Shown here one piece after another: positions 1-12,215 of a stretch of DNA of 64,000 nt (within the stretch, counting starts at the first letter, position 1; each line of letters starts with the position of its first letter). A program made the position numbers and the translations under genes. Under the pieces are notes generated by a model, which searched no databases, was not told where the DNA came from, and saw only the letters and a list, made by a program, of their open reading frames with translations. The stretch is from assembly GCA_963457665.1 (NCBI GenBank), contig OY735215.1:41355825-41419824 (forward strand), written 5' to 3'. This stretch comes from Thysanoteuthis rhombus (Eukaryota > Mollusca > Cephalopoda > Oegopsida > Thysanoteuthidae).

Positions 1-539
1 TTTATGCAGATATTTTGTAGATCATACAAACTGAATTGAACTATCATACTAATTTTTTTAATCTCTTATTTGTAAGTGCAAAGTATATAACAATAAACAG
101 ATACTTATAACTTTATTGCATGATTCACCAAATATCTACGGCCATTTACCAATGAAATCGTATTATCAGTGGGGGCAAGTCCACGCAAATATCTGAAATG
201 GAGCCTTAGAGAAAAGAGGTTGAGAACCATTGGCCAATGGGACAACAATCTGAACCCCTGTATCTAATCTCTGAATGGAGAGCATGAATTATGCTTCATA
301 TAAAATAGTAAATGAACAAAAGTACCATAAATAATTTTTTTTCAAACACAATTAATCACGAAAATTAATTTCAGTATACTGCAGTAGTCAATGGACTGGT
401 GGTAATTTAGATGTTTCGTATCAGTATTCCTGATGCTCTCCTGAAACAACCTTAACTTTAAGGGAGCATTATGAAATGACAGAAAAGCAACCCACAAAAC
501 ATCTTGGTGAGGTAGGCGAAAGTACTGAGACATTGAATC

Positions 540-870
540 AACATGGTCACCACTAAGTGGAATACAGATTTTTCTCTCTTTGCTTGTGTGTGTGTGTATG
601 TGCATGTGTGTGGATGCTCATGGTCATATTTTTGGGGCTACTAACTCAAAAATTTGCAAAAGCACACAACTAGGCCCCATCTAAAGCCGTTTTCAAAAAA
701 GTGCTTTTTTGAGTCAGTTTAGACCAACGATGCCCAAACTCAGAGTTGGTATTTTATGGATAATTTCTGATAAAATATCTATTTTTTAAAATAATTACAG
801 ATAAATTTTCTACATAATTAGCTCTGGTACATATGCAGGCTATGATAATTCATATACGTAAGATACACAT
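540..870 (+). repeat. Interspersed family A, copy 1
   Basis: Shared landmarks with the other copies are CATATTTTTGGGGCTACTA, GGCCCCATCTAAA, GACCAACGATGCCCAAA, and near the end AGCTCTGGTACATATGCAGG then CTATGATAATTCAT. There is no coding potential and no terminal repeats were found. The class of the family is unknown. Confidence 0.7.
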
Positions 871-1311
871 ATTAATTCTACATCTATTTTCTTTTTTTCA
901 AAATTTTCCAGTCAAAATTGAAGGGCATCCTTGACGCCAAAAAATACAGTGTTTACAGATGATATAATTATAAAAATTAAAGAAATGCTTGCGAGAGATG
1001 TAACTTGTCAAAAGAAAATCTGAAATTGTGCTATAGTTACAAACTTATAGAAGCAAATGTTTTTATAAGTATATGCCTTTTTCAAAATCAACTTTAAGGT
1101 CTCAGCAAGGGTGCAGTGCTAACTTTTTAGGTGCCAGAGCTGTCAAAATACTCAGTCATATATCTCAGCCTTTTTTCTTTCTCACAGAGGTGCCAGGGTG
1201 GTGCTTCGGTGAGCTCTGGCAGTACTGCACCTTTGGGTTTCAGAATTTTCTTAACTTTCTGACATGCTGGAGCGAGTCTCAAACTGTCCAGTTAAAAGTA
1301 TTTGAAAAATG

Positions 1312-1690
1312 CCTGTTTAGTCACTCAACAGAAACCATCATCTCTAGGTAGTATGCTGCATTGGAGATGATCGATTAAAAAATAGAAAAAAGGGTTGATC
1401 AAGGAATTAGTAACTTCTCTTCTCTTTGGTTGGGTAATGACCACTAAAAAAGTCTAAATTTTCAAAAAACAAGTGATACAAAGTAGGGGTCCGATTTAAC
1501 ATGAATTTTCATTGCAAATTGAATCCCCCATTTAAAACCTTTTTATAAAAAACTAAGGAGTAGATGTTTGAAATTTTCATCTCTCTAGCTCCATTAATGC
1601 TACTTGTATACATCATACATATATAGCCAGCCAGATTAGGTCAAAAACTAAGGAAACTTATGTTGACAGTTTTGGTTGACTGTTTCTAAC
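1312..1690 (+). repeat. Interspersed family B, copy 1
   Basis: Shared blocks are TTAGTCACTCAACAGAAACC, GTATGCTGCATTGGAGATGA, TCGATTAAAAAATAGAAAAA, GTTGATCAAGGAATTAGTAA and the downstream ATGAATTTTCATTGCAAATT. The last part (ATATAGCCAGCCAGATTAGG, TTGACAGTTTTGGTTGACTG) matches copy 2. Non-coding and of unknown class. Confidence 0.7.
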
Positions 1691-2774
1691 AAGAACACAA
1701 CGCTTTGAGGTGTTCCATAAATGTGCATACTTCATTCGATTCTGTCAAGCAACAAACACAAACAGTCGGCAGGAAATTGCTCCTGACTTTATTTACATTT
1801 ACTTCAAAGGCTAGCAAATCTGAGATATTTCCTTCCAGTTTTGTTTTGTTTTTTTTACTAAGAGACACAGGCGCCACCTCGCCAGGAGAACAGTATTCTG
1901 TTTGTGTCTATAATTTCATATTGAAGAGAAATTGATTTGAAATTTTAGATCTTCGAGTAAGAAAGACAGAATACGAAAGATGAAAAGAGAATTATGTTGT
2001 AATTTTCAAAGAATTTTCTTTCCATCGTTTCAAAACAAAATGTCAATCATCTGATTCCCAGAGGCAACAGACAAGTTGCTCGATTCAACGAAACTCGCAA
2101 GTTGTTATATCCTTCTCCCTTACCCTGACACTAAACCTGATCATCATCAACATAGCAGCTTCATCTTTTTTTCTAATTTTATTCTTGATTTTTTGTTTTA
2201 TCCTTTGTCGTCTTGTGCTTTACTTGATTCTTTTTCTTGATAACAAAAGCTGTATATTTTATCATTATGTGCATTATTGTCTATTGTCTGACATCTTGAG
2301 GAGAAAATCAGAGAAGTAAAAGGAAGAAAAAAAATAAGGATAAAAACTTTTGTTAGCTTTTGGGGGTTTTTGAAACTTCAGTTATGAAGTAAGAATCAGT
2401 AATGAGTTCAAAGATAGTTATCATGGTAAATTTTAGACAAATAATGTTAAAAGAAAAAAAAAAATTATTATATGATTATTTCAAGGATCCATATTCATGA
2501 AAGCTTAACTTGATTAGATAGGTATCATTCGTTTCCAAGCACAACCTCAATTCTCTTCTGGGATCTTTGCACACAGCAGAGAATCATAGTATGGAATACT
2601 TGTGTGATATTTCATTGCTTTTTTATGATAAAAAGTCAATGACAAATTCATTACTATGACTAATGATGAGGCAGAACGCAAAATAAGCTTTACATCATAG
2701 CAGATATGCAATATTTTTTCAGCTTTATAAGATTTTCATCCACACACTTATGTTCTGTATTGATTGTAATATGA
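1691..2774. other. No gene seen
   Basis: A+T-rich sequence with scattered stops in all frames and a purine run near 2310-2340. The small frames at 1686-1877 and 1705-1935 overlap on opposite strands and show no family resemblance. Confidence 0.5.
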
Positions 2775-3080
2775 ATCATTGTAGCCCCACAAATTCCTCA
2801 ACCAGATAGCCATGTGAACTGCAGATTCTCCTCTTCTTGCTTGTTTTTATGTGTACATGTGTGTCTCCAGATGCTTCTGGTTACATTTTTTGGGCTACAA
2901 CCATGGAGATTTGCTTGAGTACACGATTAGGCACTATCTATAACTACCAATCTTTTTTTCTTTTTTTCAAAGTGGTTTTTGGGGTCTCCATGGTCATTTT
3001 GGACCAATCAATGCCCAAATTTGGTGCTGGTATTTTTCAGATAATTCTAAATATAAGATCTTTTGCGGGGGTTGGCTATC
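2775..3080 (+). repeat. Interspersed family A, copy 2
   Basis: Landmarks are CTGCAGATTCTCCTCTTCTT, TTTTTGGGCTACAACCATGG, TAGGCACTATCTA, GGTCTCCATGGTCATTTTGG and CAATGCCCAAATTTGG. The 3' landmark TCTGGTACATGCGC is missing. The short ORF here (2837-3133) is an accident of the repeat. Confidence 0.75.
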
Positions 3081-5149
3081 GAGATTCTTTTACGCAGAGT
3101 ACCGATATATTGAATAATATACTATTCATATAGCTGGAAATTTTCAGTTTCAATCATTTTCTAAGAATCTGAATCATACTTGTATTCAAGTCATCAAATA
3201 TGTATGAAAATCTATAAGCATGACAATCTAAATCAATGTGTAGAAAGAAACAAATCTAGACCATCCAGTTTGCTCGAGTGTATTATAGATACCATATTCC
3301 CATCAACTCAGTTATATTCAATCAAACAAACAAGTTGAGTGCATGTTCAGCATTAACATCATAATCACAAATAAGAGAAAAAATCAAGACTTTTTAGCAA
3401 GAGACAAAAGAAACATTCTATAGGATCTTTTATGTACTTCTACATTGTCTGGTACCCTAAAAGCACTTTGATGTAGCCCTGGATTATATCACCTGTGTCT
3501 CTATGAGGACTAGTAAACTGATAAATTTTTCTCTCAGCCTTTCTTTCTCAAACTCCGACACTGGCAGAGTAAGGACGCATTTGTCCTTTTTTTTTTTGAG
3601 GAACTGAAAAAGAGGAAACCAAAAAAAAACAGAGACTCATCCACTGAAAACATGTTCTATAAGAGAGGAAAAAGATCTCCTGAAACATTAATAAACTGAG
3701 GAAAAAAAAAAAATTCTGCAGTAAGAATCTGGTAAACACATATGATATGTTTTTCTATCAGGTAAATAATATGTTGTTTATGCTATTCCTAAGATGAAAA
3801 AATAAATTGCAAATCTATTTTTTTTTTCCGCCTAAAATGTTATTTTTATAAAAAAGAGTGAAAATTCATGCAGGCTGAAATTTTTCTAGGCAAATCGTGT
3901 TACAACTCTTTTTGTGACAGAAATTAAATTAATCATAACGTCAACAAGATGATACCTAAACAGTCAGAGCCTCACACTGGAAGTTGTGAGATTCTTGGTT
4001 TGAAAACGTGGTTATCAAGAATGAAAATTAAAGTCTTGGAGCAAATCTCTATCATCCTCCTCAATCATGTTTTTCAGATTTAGGGGTTATTCTTCAAAGC
4101 TATCCATTAATTAATACTTTTATTAGGAGACTTTAAGCCACATATTGAATCTAATTGCCTTTATCTAAATTTGATAAATAAGTTTCTCTATTTACATATG
4201 AGTGAGTAACTATTATAAAGCTAAATAGGTTTGATTTCATTTGTAATATTTTTTTGGGGGGGGGGAAGTTGGGCAAGAAAATACCTTTAAGGTAAGATCA
4301 CACATCTCATACAGTGCACATGTTTCTAATGTATGTTTTTTCTAAATAAAGACGACAACTTCTATGTTTATGAAAACTACCAACAGGAAAAAAAGGGGAC
4401 AAAATGATTCAATTACCAACAGAAACATTACCCACTTTTTTTTCCATCCACCCTGAACAAGACATTTCCACAAAAGATGAAAGATTGAATAGGGTTTTGT
4501 AGTACATCAACTCATGTGATGGTCATATGTTACAGAACAACAGTAAATTCTCATGCAGCTTCAAATTGTAAAGAATATAAAAGCTACAAAGTATGTTATT
4601 CTTTCGTCTCATTTTAAGAACTTGTGGGCCAGACAGAATGATGCCTTAAGTCTTTCATTCCCACAAGTGACCAATGTTTGAAATCATCAAGTAGGGGCAG
4701 CCGAAGCGTTTATTGAGCCCATAATCAGAATCTGATCTGGAGCACCCCATCACTTCTTGGGAACCTGCTGGTGGCCTCAGTATGCCAAGCAGTCACTGTT
4801 GGTTTATGCATCAGGATGACTTTCTACAAAATATTCAGTGCAGGAAATACAGGTGATTGCTTGATGCTAAATTCGAAGGTTAAATTTTCCTAAAATGGTA
4901 CTCAGTTGGTATCAAGGCCAGATTAAGCTTATAAGGGGCTTGAGGCACAGGTCAACTTGAAGCCCCCTTCACTAAAGATATATATCTATATTTTGACATC
5001 ATTTATTATTACTTGATAAGGCTAATTTTGGCAAACTGTTGAAACAAAAGAAATCATTTGCACAACTGGCCTTCTGATATAATCATTTCACTTTCATATT
5101 GTTGGATTAACCATAATCCACACCAATATAGTATATATTTATACGTATA
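3081..5149. other. No gene seen
   Basis: Includes a G-run after T-run at 4250-4266 and a slightly G+C-richer patch at 4690-4830 (CTGCTGGTGGCCTCAGTATG) that may be an unclassified repeat. No coding or terminal-repeat signal. Confidence 0.5.
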
Positions 5150-5430
5150 AGGTCTATCCATAAGAAAACCAATCTTTTGAAACAGCGTACCAATGAGACA
5201 TTCAACCTGGCTGAAATGTTATGCTGTAATGATCTTTACCTTTGTATGGAAAACTGCATCAAGCCATGTAGGTTAGTTTTCGAGCTACATGCGCTTGATT
5301 TTACAAGTTGAACTACGAACTTTAGTAGAGTGACATGTTTGAGTGGAATTCTCTTACAAATTGGGAAAAACTTTTTGAAAAACTTCTCTAATGTTGCAAC
5401 AGGCCTACAGGGAGAATCATCAGAGCCATA
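5150..5430 (+). mobile_element. mariner-like transposase N-terminal fragment
   Basis: The plus strand carries EFSYKLGKTF and then TSLMLQQAYRENHQS at 5338-5427, a decayed match to the mariner HTH start (IKFCxKLGKxAxETxxMLQxAYG). The preceding GGTCTATCCATAAGAAAACC at 5150 may be the terminal repeat. It is the opposite end of the same kind of element as at 23.2-23.5 kb, but the two are far apart and need not be one copy. Confidence 0.55.
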
Positions 5431-6779
5431 AACCAAAAAAAACGGATGAGACATTGTGCAGCTGAAAAATCTGCCAACATACAAATAAAATGGAACAGGT
5501 TACATAATCAGTTTTTAAATTATCTTTTGCAAACTATTAGATTCCTACTCCTCCTGAAACTTCACAGACAGTCAGGGGACAATTTCCATGAATCACAGGA
5601 CTTCTAAAACCTTTGAAGTTGAACTTGAGAAAGAAAAAGCCAAACACACAAGATAGACATCTACACTTGTATGTTAGTTCAAAAACAAAGCAACATAGCT
5701 AGATGTATTTTTTTACACAAAAGGTCGGGGTCACTGATACATGAGATTTCAGTTTGAGTACTCTAAAATGTCTCATTTGCAAGCTTGGTTTCTTTATGGC
5801 TAGACCTCATATATATTTATATAATATGTATAACAAGAACAAAAAAGAGCCTAATTGATTGCTACTATTTGCTATATAAGCCGAGAGTTTGGCTCTATAT
5901 TTTGTCCTAAAGTTAAGGAATTCAAATACAAAATGAAATACAAACTTTTATGAAATCTACACAAAATGAAAGACCCGCATAATACATAATGTTTCTCAAT
6001 TTACAGGTACACACTGTTTCAGGGCCACTAAGTGCACCCAATAGAGCCTTAGAGTCTGTATCTGGAGTGTATCATGGTTAATATAGCACTTGTTGGTATT
6101 AGATAGAAATGAGGTTGCTTAATTTTGATCAAGCAAGACCTGGTATTTTGCTGCATCTAACTATTTTTTTCTATCTCACTCACTTTTCCTAAATAGTTAT
6201 ATTCTTGATGTTCACACAATGGTGTACTGCCAAAAAAATAAGCAAAGGAAGGCAGAGTTGCTTTTTTAAAAATTTAGTCGATTTGAAGATGTTTTTGGAC
6301 AAATACTAGCTAATTTTTCTCATCAGTGAATTGATCAAATAGAGAATTTTAGAAGCATATGGATAGTGACAGAACACCAAAAATATGAAACCCACATTCC
6401 CAAAGTACTACACAACTGTGTATACATTATTCATTTGTCTGATTCAAGTAAATAGGAAAAGTAAGAAAATTTCAAGGTTTCCAAAGGAAAGATGTATTGA
6501 TTTTTCGAATATTAGTAATAAATTGTGTTATCAATTCAGATAATGACATTTTAGTTTTTTGCAAGATCAGTTCACTTTCACAACTTGTCAAGTAGTTTAT
6601 CTCAATAAAAAGCAAGTTTATTTCAAGTCACTTAGTGGTTGTTCAAATGATGACAGTGTTTATTAGATTTTAATTAAGATTTATAAGTTTTCACACTTAT
6701 TCATTAAATTCTCACAATGTTCTTCTATATTGATCATCCGCAATCTGCAGGGAGTTGCTCTATTAAAAAAAATATCAAG

Positions 6780-6780
<1 letters not shown>

Positions 6781-6849
<69 letters not shown>
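6781..6849. repeat. (TA)n microsatellite
   Basis: An uninterrupted TA run of about 69 bases, abutting a family E repeat. Confidence 0.98.
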
Positions 6850-6851
<2 letters not shown>

Positions 6852-6957
6852 ATCAGAGATGTAGCTGGATATCTGGGGTCCCCCTCCAATATTTAGTGAG
6901 ATTTGTAAGTAGAAATCAGTTGAAGTACTATTTATAAAGCTTATCTCCTTAGTTGAG
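6852..6957 (+). repeat. Interspersed family E, copy 1
   Basis: CCAATATTTAGTGAGATTTG, TAGAAATCAGTTGAAGTACT and ATTTATAAAGCTTAT match 45075-45170. The copy directly follows the (TA)n array at 6781-6849. Confidence 0.5.
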
Positions 6958-7164
6958 TCTCTGATCTCAATCAAAATACCATATGTACACAAAATATCTT
7001 TATTGATAGAAAAGAGGAATTTATGATGTAGAAGTTACGAAAGAAATTTTCCCTGACAGGTTTTGAATGACATAAGTAAAGCAAACTAGACTATTAACTG
7101 CAATCAATATCTAAACTGTGGAAAGTAAGTGACAGAAAGAAGTGAATATTATAAAACAGATTTG

Positions 7165-7630
7165 GTTAGTCACTCAATAGAAACTGTTACATGACCAACA
7201 CTTTTTGACAACATGTGTAGTGGGGGTGATCAATAAAAAAATTCGAAAAAATGGTGATCAATGAACAAGTTACTCCTCTCAACATTTTTTGGCAGCATGC
7301 TGTGTTGGGGATGATCAATTAGAAAAATTGGAACAAGCGGTGATCAATGAATAAGTAACTTCTCTCGCCTTTTCCTGGATCATTGAAAAAACGCAGCAGG
7401 ACACCAACTATGGACCAATTTAGCATAAATGTACATTGTAGATTGAACTTTTCACAGAAACCTATAGAGGCAGATTTGAAAATAAAAATAAATTTTTTTT
7501 TGTCCTTAAGCTTCATTGTTGCAGCCTGTACTTCTGATACATACATAGCCAGCCATCTAGACCAACTTGAGAACTGATAAAACCCATGCTGATAGTTTTG
7601 GTGACAGTTTCAGTTGACGGTTTCTAATAT
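7165..7630 (+). repeat. Interspersed family B, copy 2, with internal duplication
   Basis: It contains the same blocks as copy 1, and the block ending in GGTGATCAATGAA...AAGTAAC-type sequence occurs twice (about 7203-7275 and 7288-7365), each after a GTGTAGTGGGGGTGATCAAT or GTGTTGGGGATGATCAATTA stretch. The 3' part (ACATACATAGCCAGCC, TTCAGTTGACGGTTTCTAAT) matches copy 1. Confidence 0.75.
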
Positions 7631-7744
7631 ATTCATGAAATTTTTACTCTTTTTTTTTTTTTCCTTCTACACATCACATTTCCATATTAGACTGAATAAA
7701 CAACAGTCCTGAATGTAAAGAGCAGCGAGTAAATATTAGTCAGT

Positions 7745-7935
7745 TTTTATTAAAAAAAATATCATCACATGGCACTATTTCTCTCTCCAGATTTATGACT
7801 CACTTTCTCCAATGTCTTGAGCATGGTAGTTGATCTGAGTCTAGTTTTTACATTTTGAGCAGAGGAGTCCTGTTATGTCATCTGCATTTTGGTTTTCCTT
7901 GTTTGCATTGACCTAGTACACAACCTTCAAGACAT
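7745..7935 (-). mobile_element. Displaced RTE LINE RT fragment with YADD-like motif
   Basis: On the minus strand the reading NADDI is followed by a decayed run resembling the region after RT motif C (Cys-Lys-rich, then LRSTTMLKTLEKVSHKS in another phase). This part should lie between the RT start and the 3' tail of a LINE. Instead it sits beyond the tail end at 7961. It may be a second, adjacent LINE fragment or a rearranged piece of the copy at 7961-8860. The reading is degraded and short. Confidence 0.4.
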
Positions 7936-7960
7936 AGAGGTGCAAATCTTGTTTTTGATT

Positions 7961-8860
7961 TCATCATCAGCCTTTTAACATTCATTGTTGAACATAAACT
8001 TTCCCCAAGATTTACCAGACTACTATACCACAGGCTCATGGAGCCGATACTTTCTGAAATGTCAAGTTTGTCATGCCATCTTATTTTTTGCCAGCCTCAG
8101 TTTTGCATACGGTCTCTGGAGATCCATGTTATGAGACGAGATGTCTGGCAGTTGTTTGCCATTTGAGCTTTCCAATGATTCTCATGATATCTTCGACTCC
8201 TGTTTTTTCTCTAATTTACTGTGCTGCTATATGATTACTCAACGTGATGTTGAGCTTGATTCTCTCCAGTGCATGTTGCATTGTTCTCATTTCAAGGGTC
8301 AATCTTTTGGTTATGTTCCATGTTTCACCTCCATAGGTGACTATCAGGAGGATGCGCTGGTTGCATACCTTTCTTTTTAGAAGCGATAGGATTTTTTTAC
8401 AAGCTGCAAGGGCTCAAAGTCGTAGCCTGATGAGGGAATTGCTTTGTTGTAAGACATGTTATATAACTATGATATATATGAGGTCCATACCATGATGTAT
8501 GATAGCATCAATGATCTTCCACTGTGTTCAAAGCCTTCTTGAAGTCAGTAAATGCCACAGCAAGTGACATTTTATATTCTGCTGCTTTCTCTTTCAATTG
8601 ATTTACCAAATGGAGATGGTTAATGGTCCAGTAGCTCCATCTGAAGTCAGGCTCTTCCAGTGGTTTCTTTTTTTATCTAGCATAATGGTAATTCAGTTGT
8701 AGATCACCTTAATAAAAAGTTCGTAGAGTAGGCTTATTGGCCAGTAGTTATTTAGATCTTCCTGGTTCCTCTTTTTTATATAACAGGGTTATAATTGCAA
8801 TGTTTTAATCTTCTGGAGGTTTACTCTGTTTTATAAGTTGAATTTTTCAATTGATTACTC
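7961..8860 (-). mobile_element. RTE-type LINE fragment, reverse transcriptase part plus 3' tail
   Basis: Read on the minus strand, 8860 to 8690 gives a recognisable RT start: NQEDLNNYWPISLLYELF. Near 8556 is RT motif A, FTDFKKAF, preceded by HLVNQLKEKAAEYKMSLAVA. The 3' tail, 8380 to 7961, matches other copies in this window and ends in the GATGATG-type tail typical of this family. Between RT and tail the catalytic motif C region is absent from its expected place. The ORF is broken many times. The 3' tail type is widespread in animal RTE elements. Confidence 0.8.
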
Positions 8861-8940
8861 CCCCTAATGCGGCATGCAGCCTAAAAAATGTTGGTTAAGT
8901 GACTATATTCTATTGAGTGACTGACCAGACCTGTTATTTT
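8845..8940 (-). repeat. Interspersed family B, copy 3 (fragment)
   Basis: The reverse complement carries TCAGTCACTCAATAGAATAT, AACCAACATTTTTTAGGC, TGCATGCCGCATTAGGGG and AGTAATCAATTGAAAAA. It abuts the LINE copy at 7961-8860 and faces copy 4, 220 bases away. Confidence 0.65.
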
Positions 8941-9164
8941 TAGTTGTTCATATAGAAGAGAAGGGCAAGTCTTATCATCTGAAGCCTTGTGGCTAATTTG
9001 GCCAAAGCACAGGAAATTCAAACATATTTTGATATTTACCATACTTACATAGAATATCAGCATAATAATACAAATTAGGACCAAAAGTATGATTTCATAA
9101 CAAACTTGAATCCTCCAAATTGAAATAATTACAATTAGCAATCCTAAGGAAATTATGGATCACT

Positions 9165-9560
9165 GCCATCCACACATGGTTTCTCTTTCCCTCATAAATT
9201 GAGAAGTTTGGTTGTAAAATTTTTTTGAAATTAAAAAACTGGGAAAAGGGGTGATCAATTAATAAGTTACTTCTTTGTAACCACTCAAAACATCTAATTT
9301 AAAAAAAAAAAAACAAGCATGAATGCTGCTGGAGACAAATTAAAGGAACAATTCAGGATAAACTTGCATTGCAAATGGAATCACCCTCTAAAAATCTAGG
9401 GGGGGGGAGAATTTTCAAAAGATGAAAAGTTCTCTCTCGTCATTGAGGGAAGTGTGTGTGCAAAATTTTGAGTTTCTACGATGAACAGTTAGAGCTGGAC
9501 TAATTCCAGATACATATAAATGACAGAATACATGAATAACCTAAACTTGGCCACAGAGTT
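9165..9560 (+). repeat. Interspersed family B, copy 4
   Basis: AACTGGGAAAAGGGGTGATC and AATTAATAAGTTACTTCTTT mark the core. ATAAACTTGCATTGCAAATG and a TTTGAGTTTCTACGATGAAC stretch correspond to the 3' half of copy 1. The 5' block is weak. Confidence 0.6.
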
Positions 9561-10059
9561 TAAACTGGTCCAATGTGGGTAGCTCTAGGCTTACATCTTC
9601 ATCATCAAATAACTCTCCAGAAGTTTCTTACTCATGCCATCAGTGACAGGACAGAATTAAATACATTTTCTATTATTATTCAGAGAGTGCTGTTTCTTCT
9701 TGTCCTAGAGAAAGACATTTGTCTTAAGCATAGAAACATAATGCTTTCATTCTGTTGACAAAAACACTTGATTGATCTAACCTATGTTTTCTGCCAACCA
9801 TTAAGTGTGAACATAGTTTGAATGGTTGCTTAGCTTTTGGTTCAAAGTATTCCTCTGAGCCAAGTTACCAAATTGTACAGCTTGTCTACTTCCTATTGAT
9901 TCTAGATTCCTTGGCTTGTACTCAATAACCAAATGGACATTAAGGGTGAAAGGTTACCTAACTGCTTGCCAAATCTTGAAGGCCTTTAAATCAGGTTGGT
10001 GAAAATCATGATAGTTTGTGATCTGCCAGTTTTGGAGAATTAGACATTTTGCTGCGGTT

Positions 10060-10402
<343 letters not shown>

Positions 10403-10404
10403 AG

Positions 10405-10470
10405 AATTGGATATATGGTCCAACAGAATGAAAGTGTGTAATATTATATAGAAACTCTTTTCTATGGAAA
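10405..10470 (+). repeat. Short repeat next to (TA)n, copy 1
   Basis: TTGGATATATGGTCCAACAG with AATGAAAGTGTGTAATATTA and TATAGAAACT matches 18698-18762, which also lies near a TA-rich tract. Confidence 0.6.
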
Positions 10471-10689
10471 CTAGAATAAAAAGTATCTGACTGTACAAAG
10501 TTGGCATATTTTTATAATCTTCTGATAAGGTGAGGACATTTTTTTTGTTTTGTATCAGTGTATTATACATTAAAAACTCAGGAAACCTAATAAAAAACAA
10601 AAAAAACAAAACCTGGACAACACTTATAGAATACAAACCAAAATGTATAAACTGTCAAGAACACGTAAACATAACATTCCAATACAAGC

Positions 10690-10956
10690 TATTATTCCAG
10701 GTAGAGCTGGCACTCTTCACCAAATAGCAAAAGCCAACACGAATTTTAACACCACTCTTAGGAAAAATCAGCCCCTCACACATTAAAAACTCAGGAGATC
10801 TTATCAAACGACCAGAAAACATCAATGTGGAATATAAAACAATGGCCAACTCAGACATTAAATCCCTATATACAAACATACCAATTACCAAATGCATGGA
10901 CCTTCTGAAAAACTATCTCAACAATTCGAAAATGAAATTTCCCCACCTAAACACAG
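10690..10956 (+). mobile_element. Penelope-like element, reverse transcriptase fragment
   Basis: The plus strand reads ISPSHIKNSGDLIKRPENIN and then a NSDIKSLYTNIPITKCMDLL segment. This matches the S-x-D-x-K-S-L-x-T-N-x-P motif block of Penelope-like reverse transcriptases. A shorter related piece (IKNSGNLIKNKK) lies just upstream at about 10570-10600, so the fragment may be partly duplicated. It is a broken remnant that ends exactly where a Tc1-like terminal sequence begins (10957). Confidence 0.6.
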
Positions 10957-11240
10957 AGGTAAGCAAAAGTATTAGACTCGCTTGGAATTTTTCCAATTTT
11001 GCTGCATTACAGCTTGTAATCTAAAATAATCTACAAGATGGTCTGGTGAGGAGAATTTTTCAAAAGATCTTGTTTTGAATTGAAAAAAAAAAAAAGAAGT
11101 GACTGAAGAGTATTCAAACCCTTTGCTTCAAAGTCCCTAATTAAGATTATATGCAACAAATAACCTTCACAAATCATATAATTAGTTATTAAATACATTT
11201 ACACTGATTTGAAACCAATATCACTCTCTTTCTTCCATGC
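10957..11240 (+). mobile_element. Tc1-like terminal fragment
   Basis: It starts with AGGTAAGCAAAAGTATTAGA, continues TTGGAATTTTTCCAATTTTG, and later has ATTCAAACCCTTTGCTTC at about 11111-11128, all typical of Tc1-like ends. No transposase is present. The first 45 bases match the reverse complement of the end at 10301, so the two termini belong to one family. The right limit is approximate. Confidence 0.5.
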
Positions 11241-11834
11241 ATATATTTGAATAAGGACAAATTATTGCATTAGTTACTGACCCACATCTTGATGATATAC
11301 AATCAACATAAGATATACACAAAGGGGCATAAAAACGAAAATTAAATATTAAACATACTCATCAAAAAGAGGAATGATTTTATAATTTTAGACACAAACA
11401 GAATGAATTAGGCGGCTTCACTTTAGAATAATGTTACATAAGTCATATATTTATAGATATATATGTATAGAATCATTCTGATATATATCAATGATATAGG
11501 CAGAATGAGGTTGACATGTATCAGAGACATGACAAGAACAGGATGATAAATAACCATGCTAGTAAAAGACAGAAATATTGATAAATAGCTATAAATAAAC
11601 AGAGCAAGAGCAAAATGATAATAATCTTTAATGAGAGCATCCATTGTTGTATGACATGCACATATTTTTCGTTTAGAAGAAAAAAAAAACTAGATAGTTA
11701 GTTTATGGTAAGGATTAGACCTTCAATTTTTCCAACACAATTTGGAAGCTAAGAAATCTTCATCTATAAACCAGAATTGATCAATCAAAATATGAGAAAT
11801 GAAGTATGATAATAATATACATTCATCAAAACAC

Positions 11835-12215
11835 CATAGCCCCACTGCCTACCCACCCGACCAACCAGCCAAGTTGGCTATAGATTCTCCTCTCCTTGCA
11901 CACCTGTCTATGTGCGTATAGGTGTAAGTCTTTAGGCTCTCCAGGTCACATTTTGGGAGCTACAACCTTGAAAACACATGCACACACCACTCTGCACCAT
12001 CTAATAAACGTTTTTTAGGGGTTTTTTTTCAAGTATTTTGTGGGTTCTTTATGGTTATTTTGGACCAACAATGCCAAAACATTGTACTGGTATTTTTTTT
12101 TAGATAACTTTAAATTAAAGACCTATTTTGTTTTAGATAAAGATTTTGATAATTGTTTCTGATGCACATGCAAACTATGATGATTCATTTATGTAATGTT
12201 CAGATATCTAGATAC
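11835..12215 (+). repeat. Interspersed family A, copy 3
   Basis: Landmarks are TATAGATTCTCCTCTCCTTG, TTTTGGGAGCTACAACCTTG, CTGCACCATCTAATAAACG, GACCAACAATGCCAAAACAT, repeated AGATAA-type motifs, and TGATGCACATGCAAACTATG with GATGATTCATTTATG at the end. It is one of the fullest copies. Confidence 0.75.

Noticed and set aside
10530-11024. Opposing 65-80 residue open frames
   Set aside because: These are shadows of the Penelope-like fragment and the Tc1-like end, not genes.
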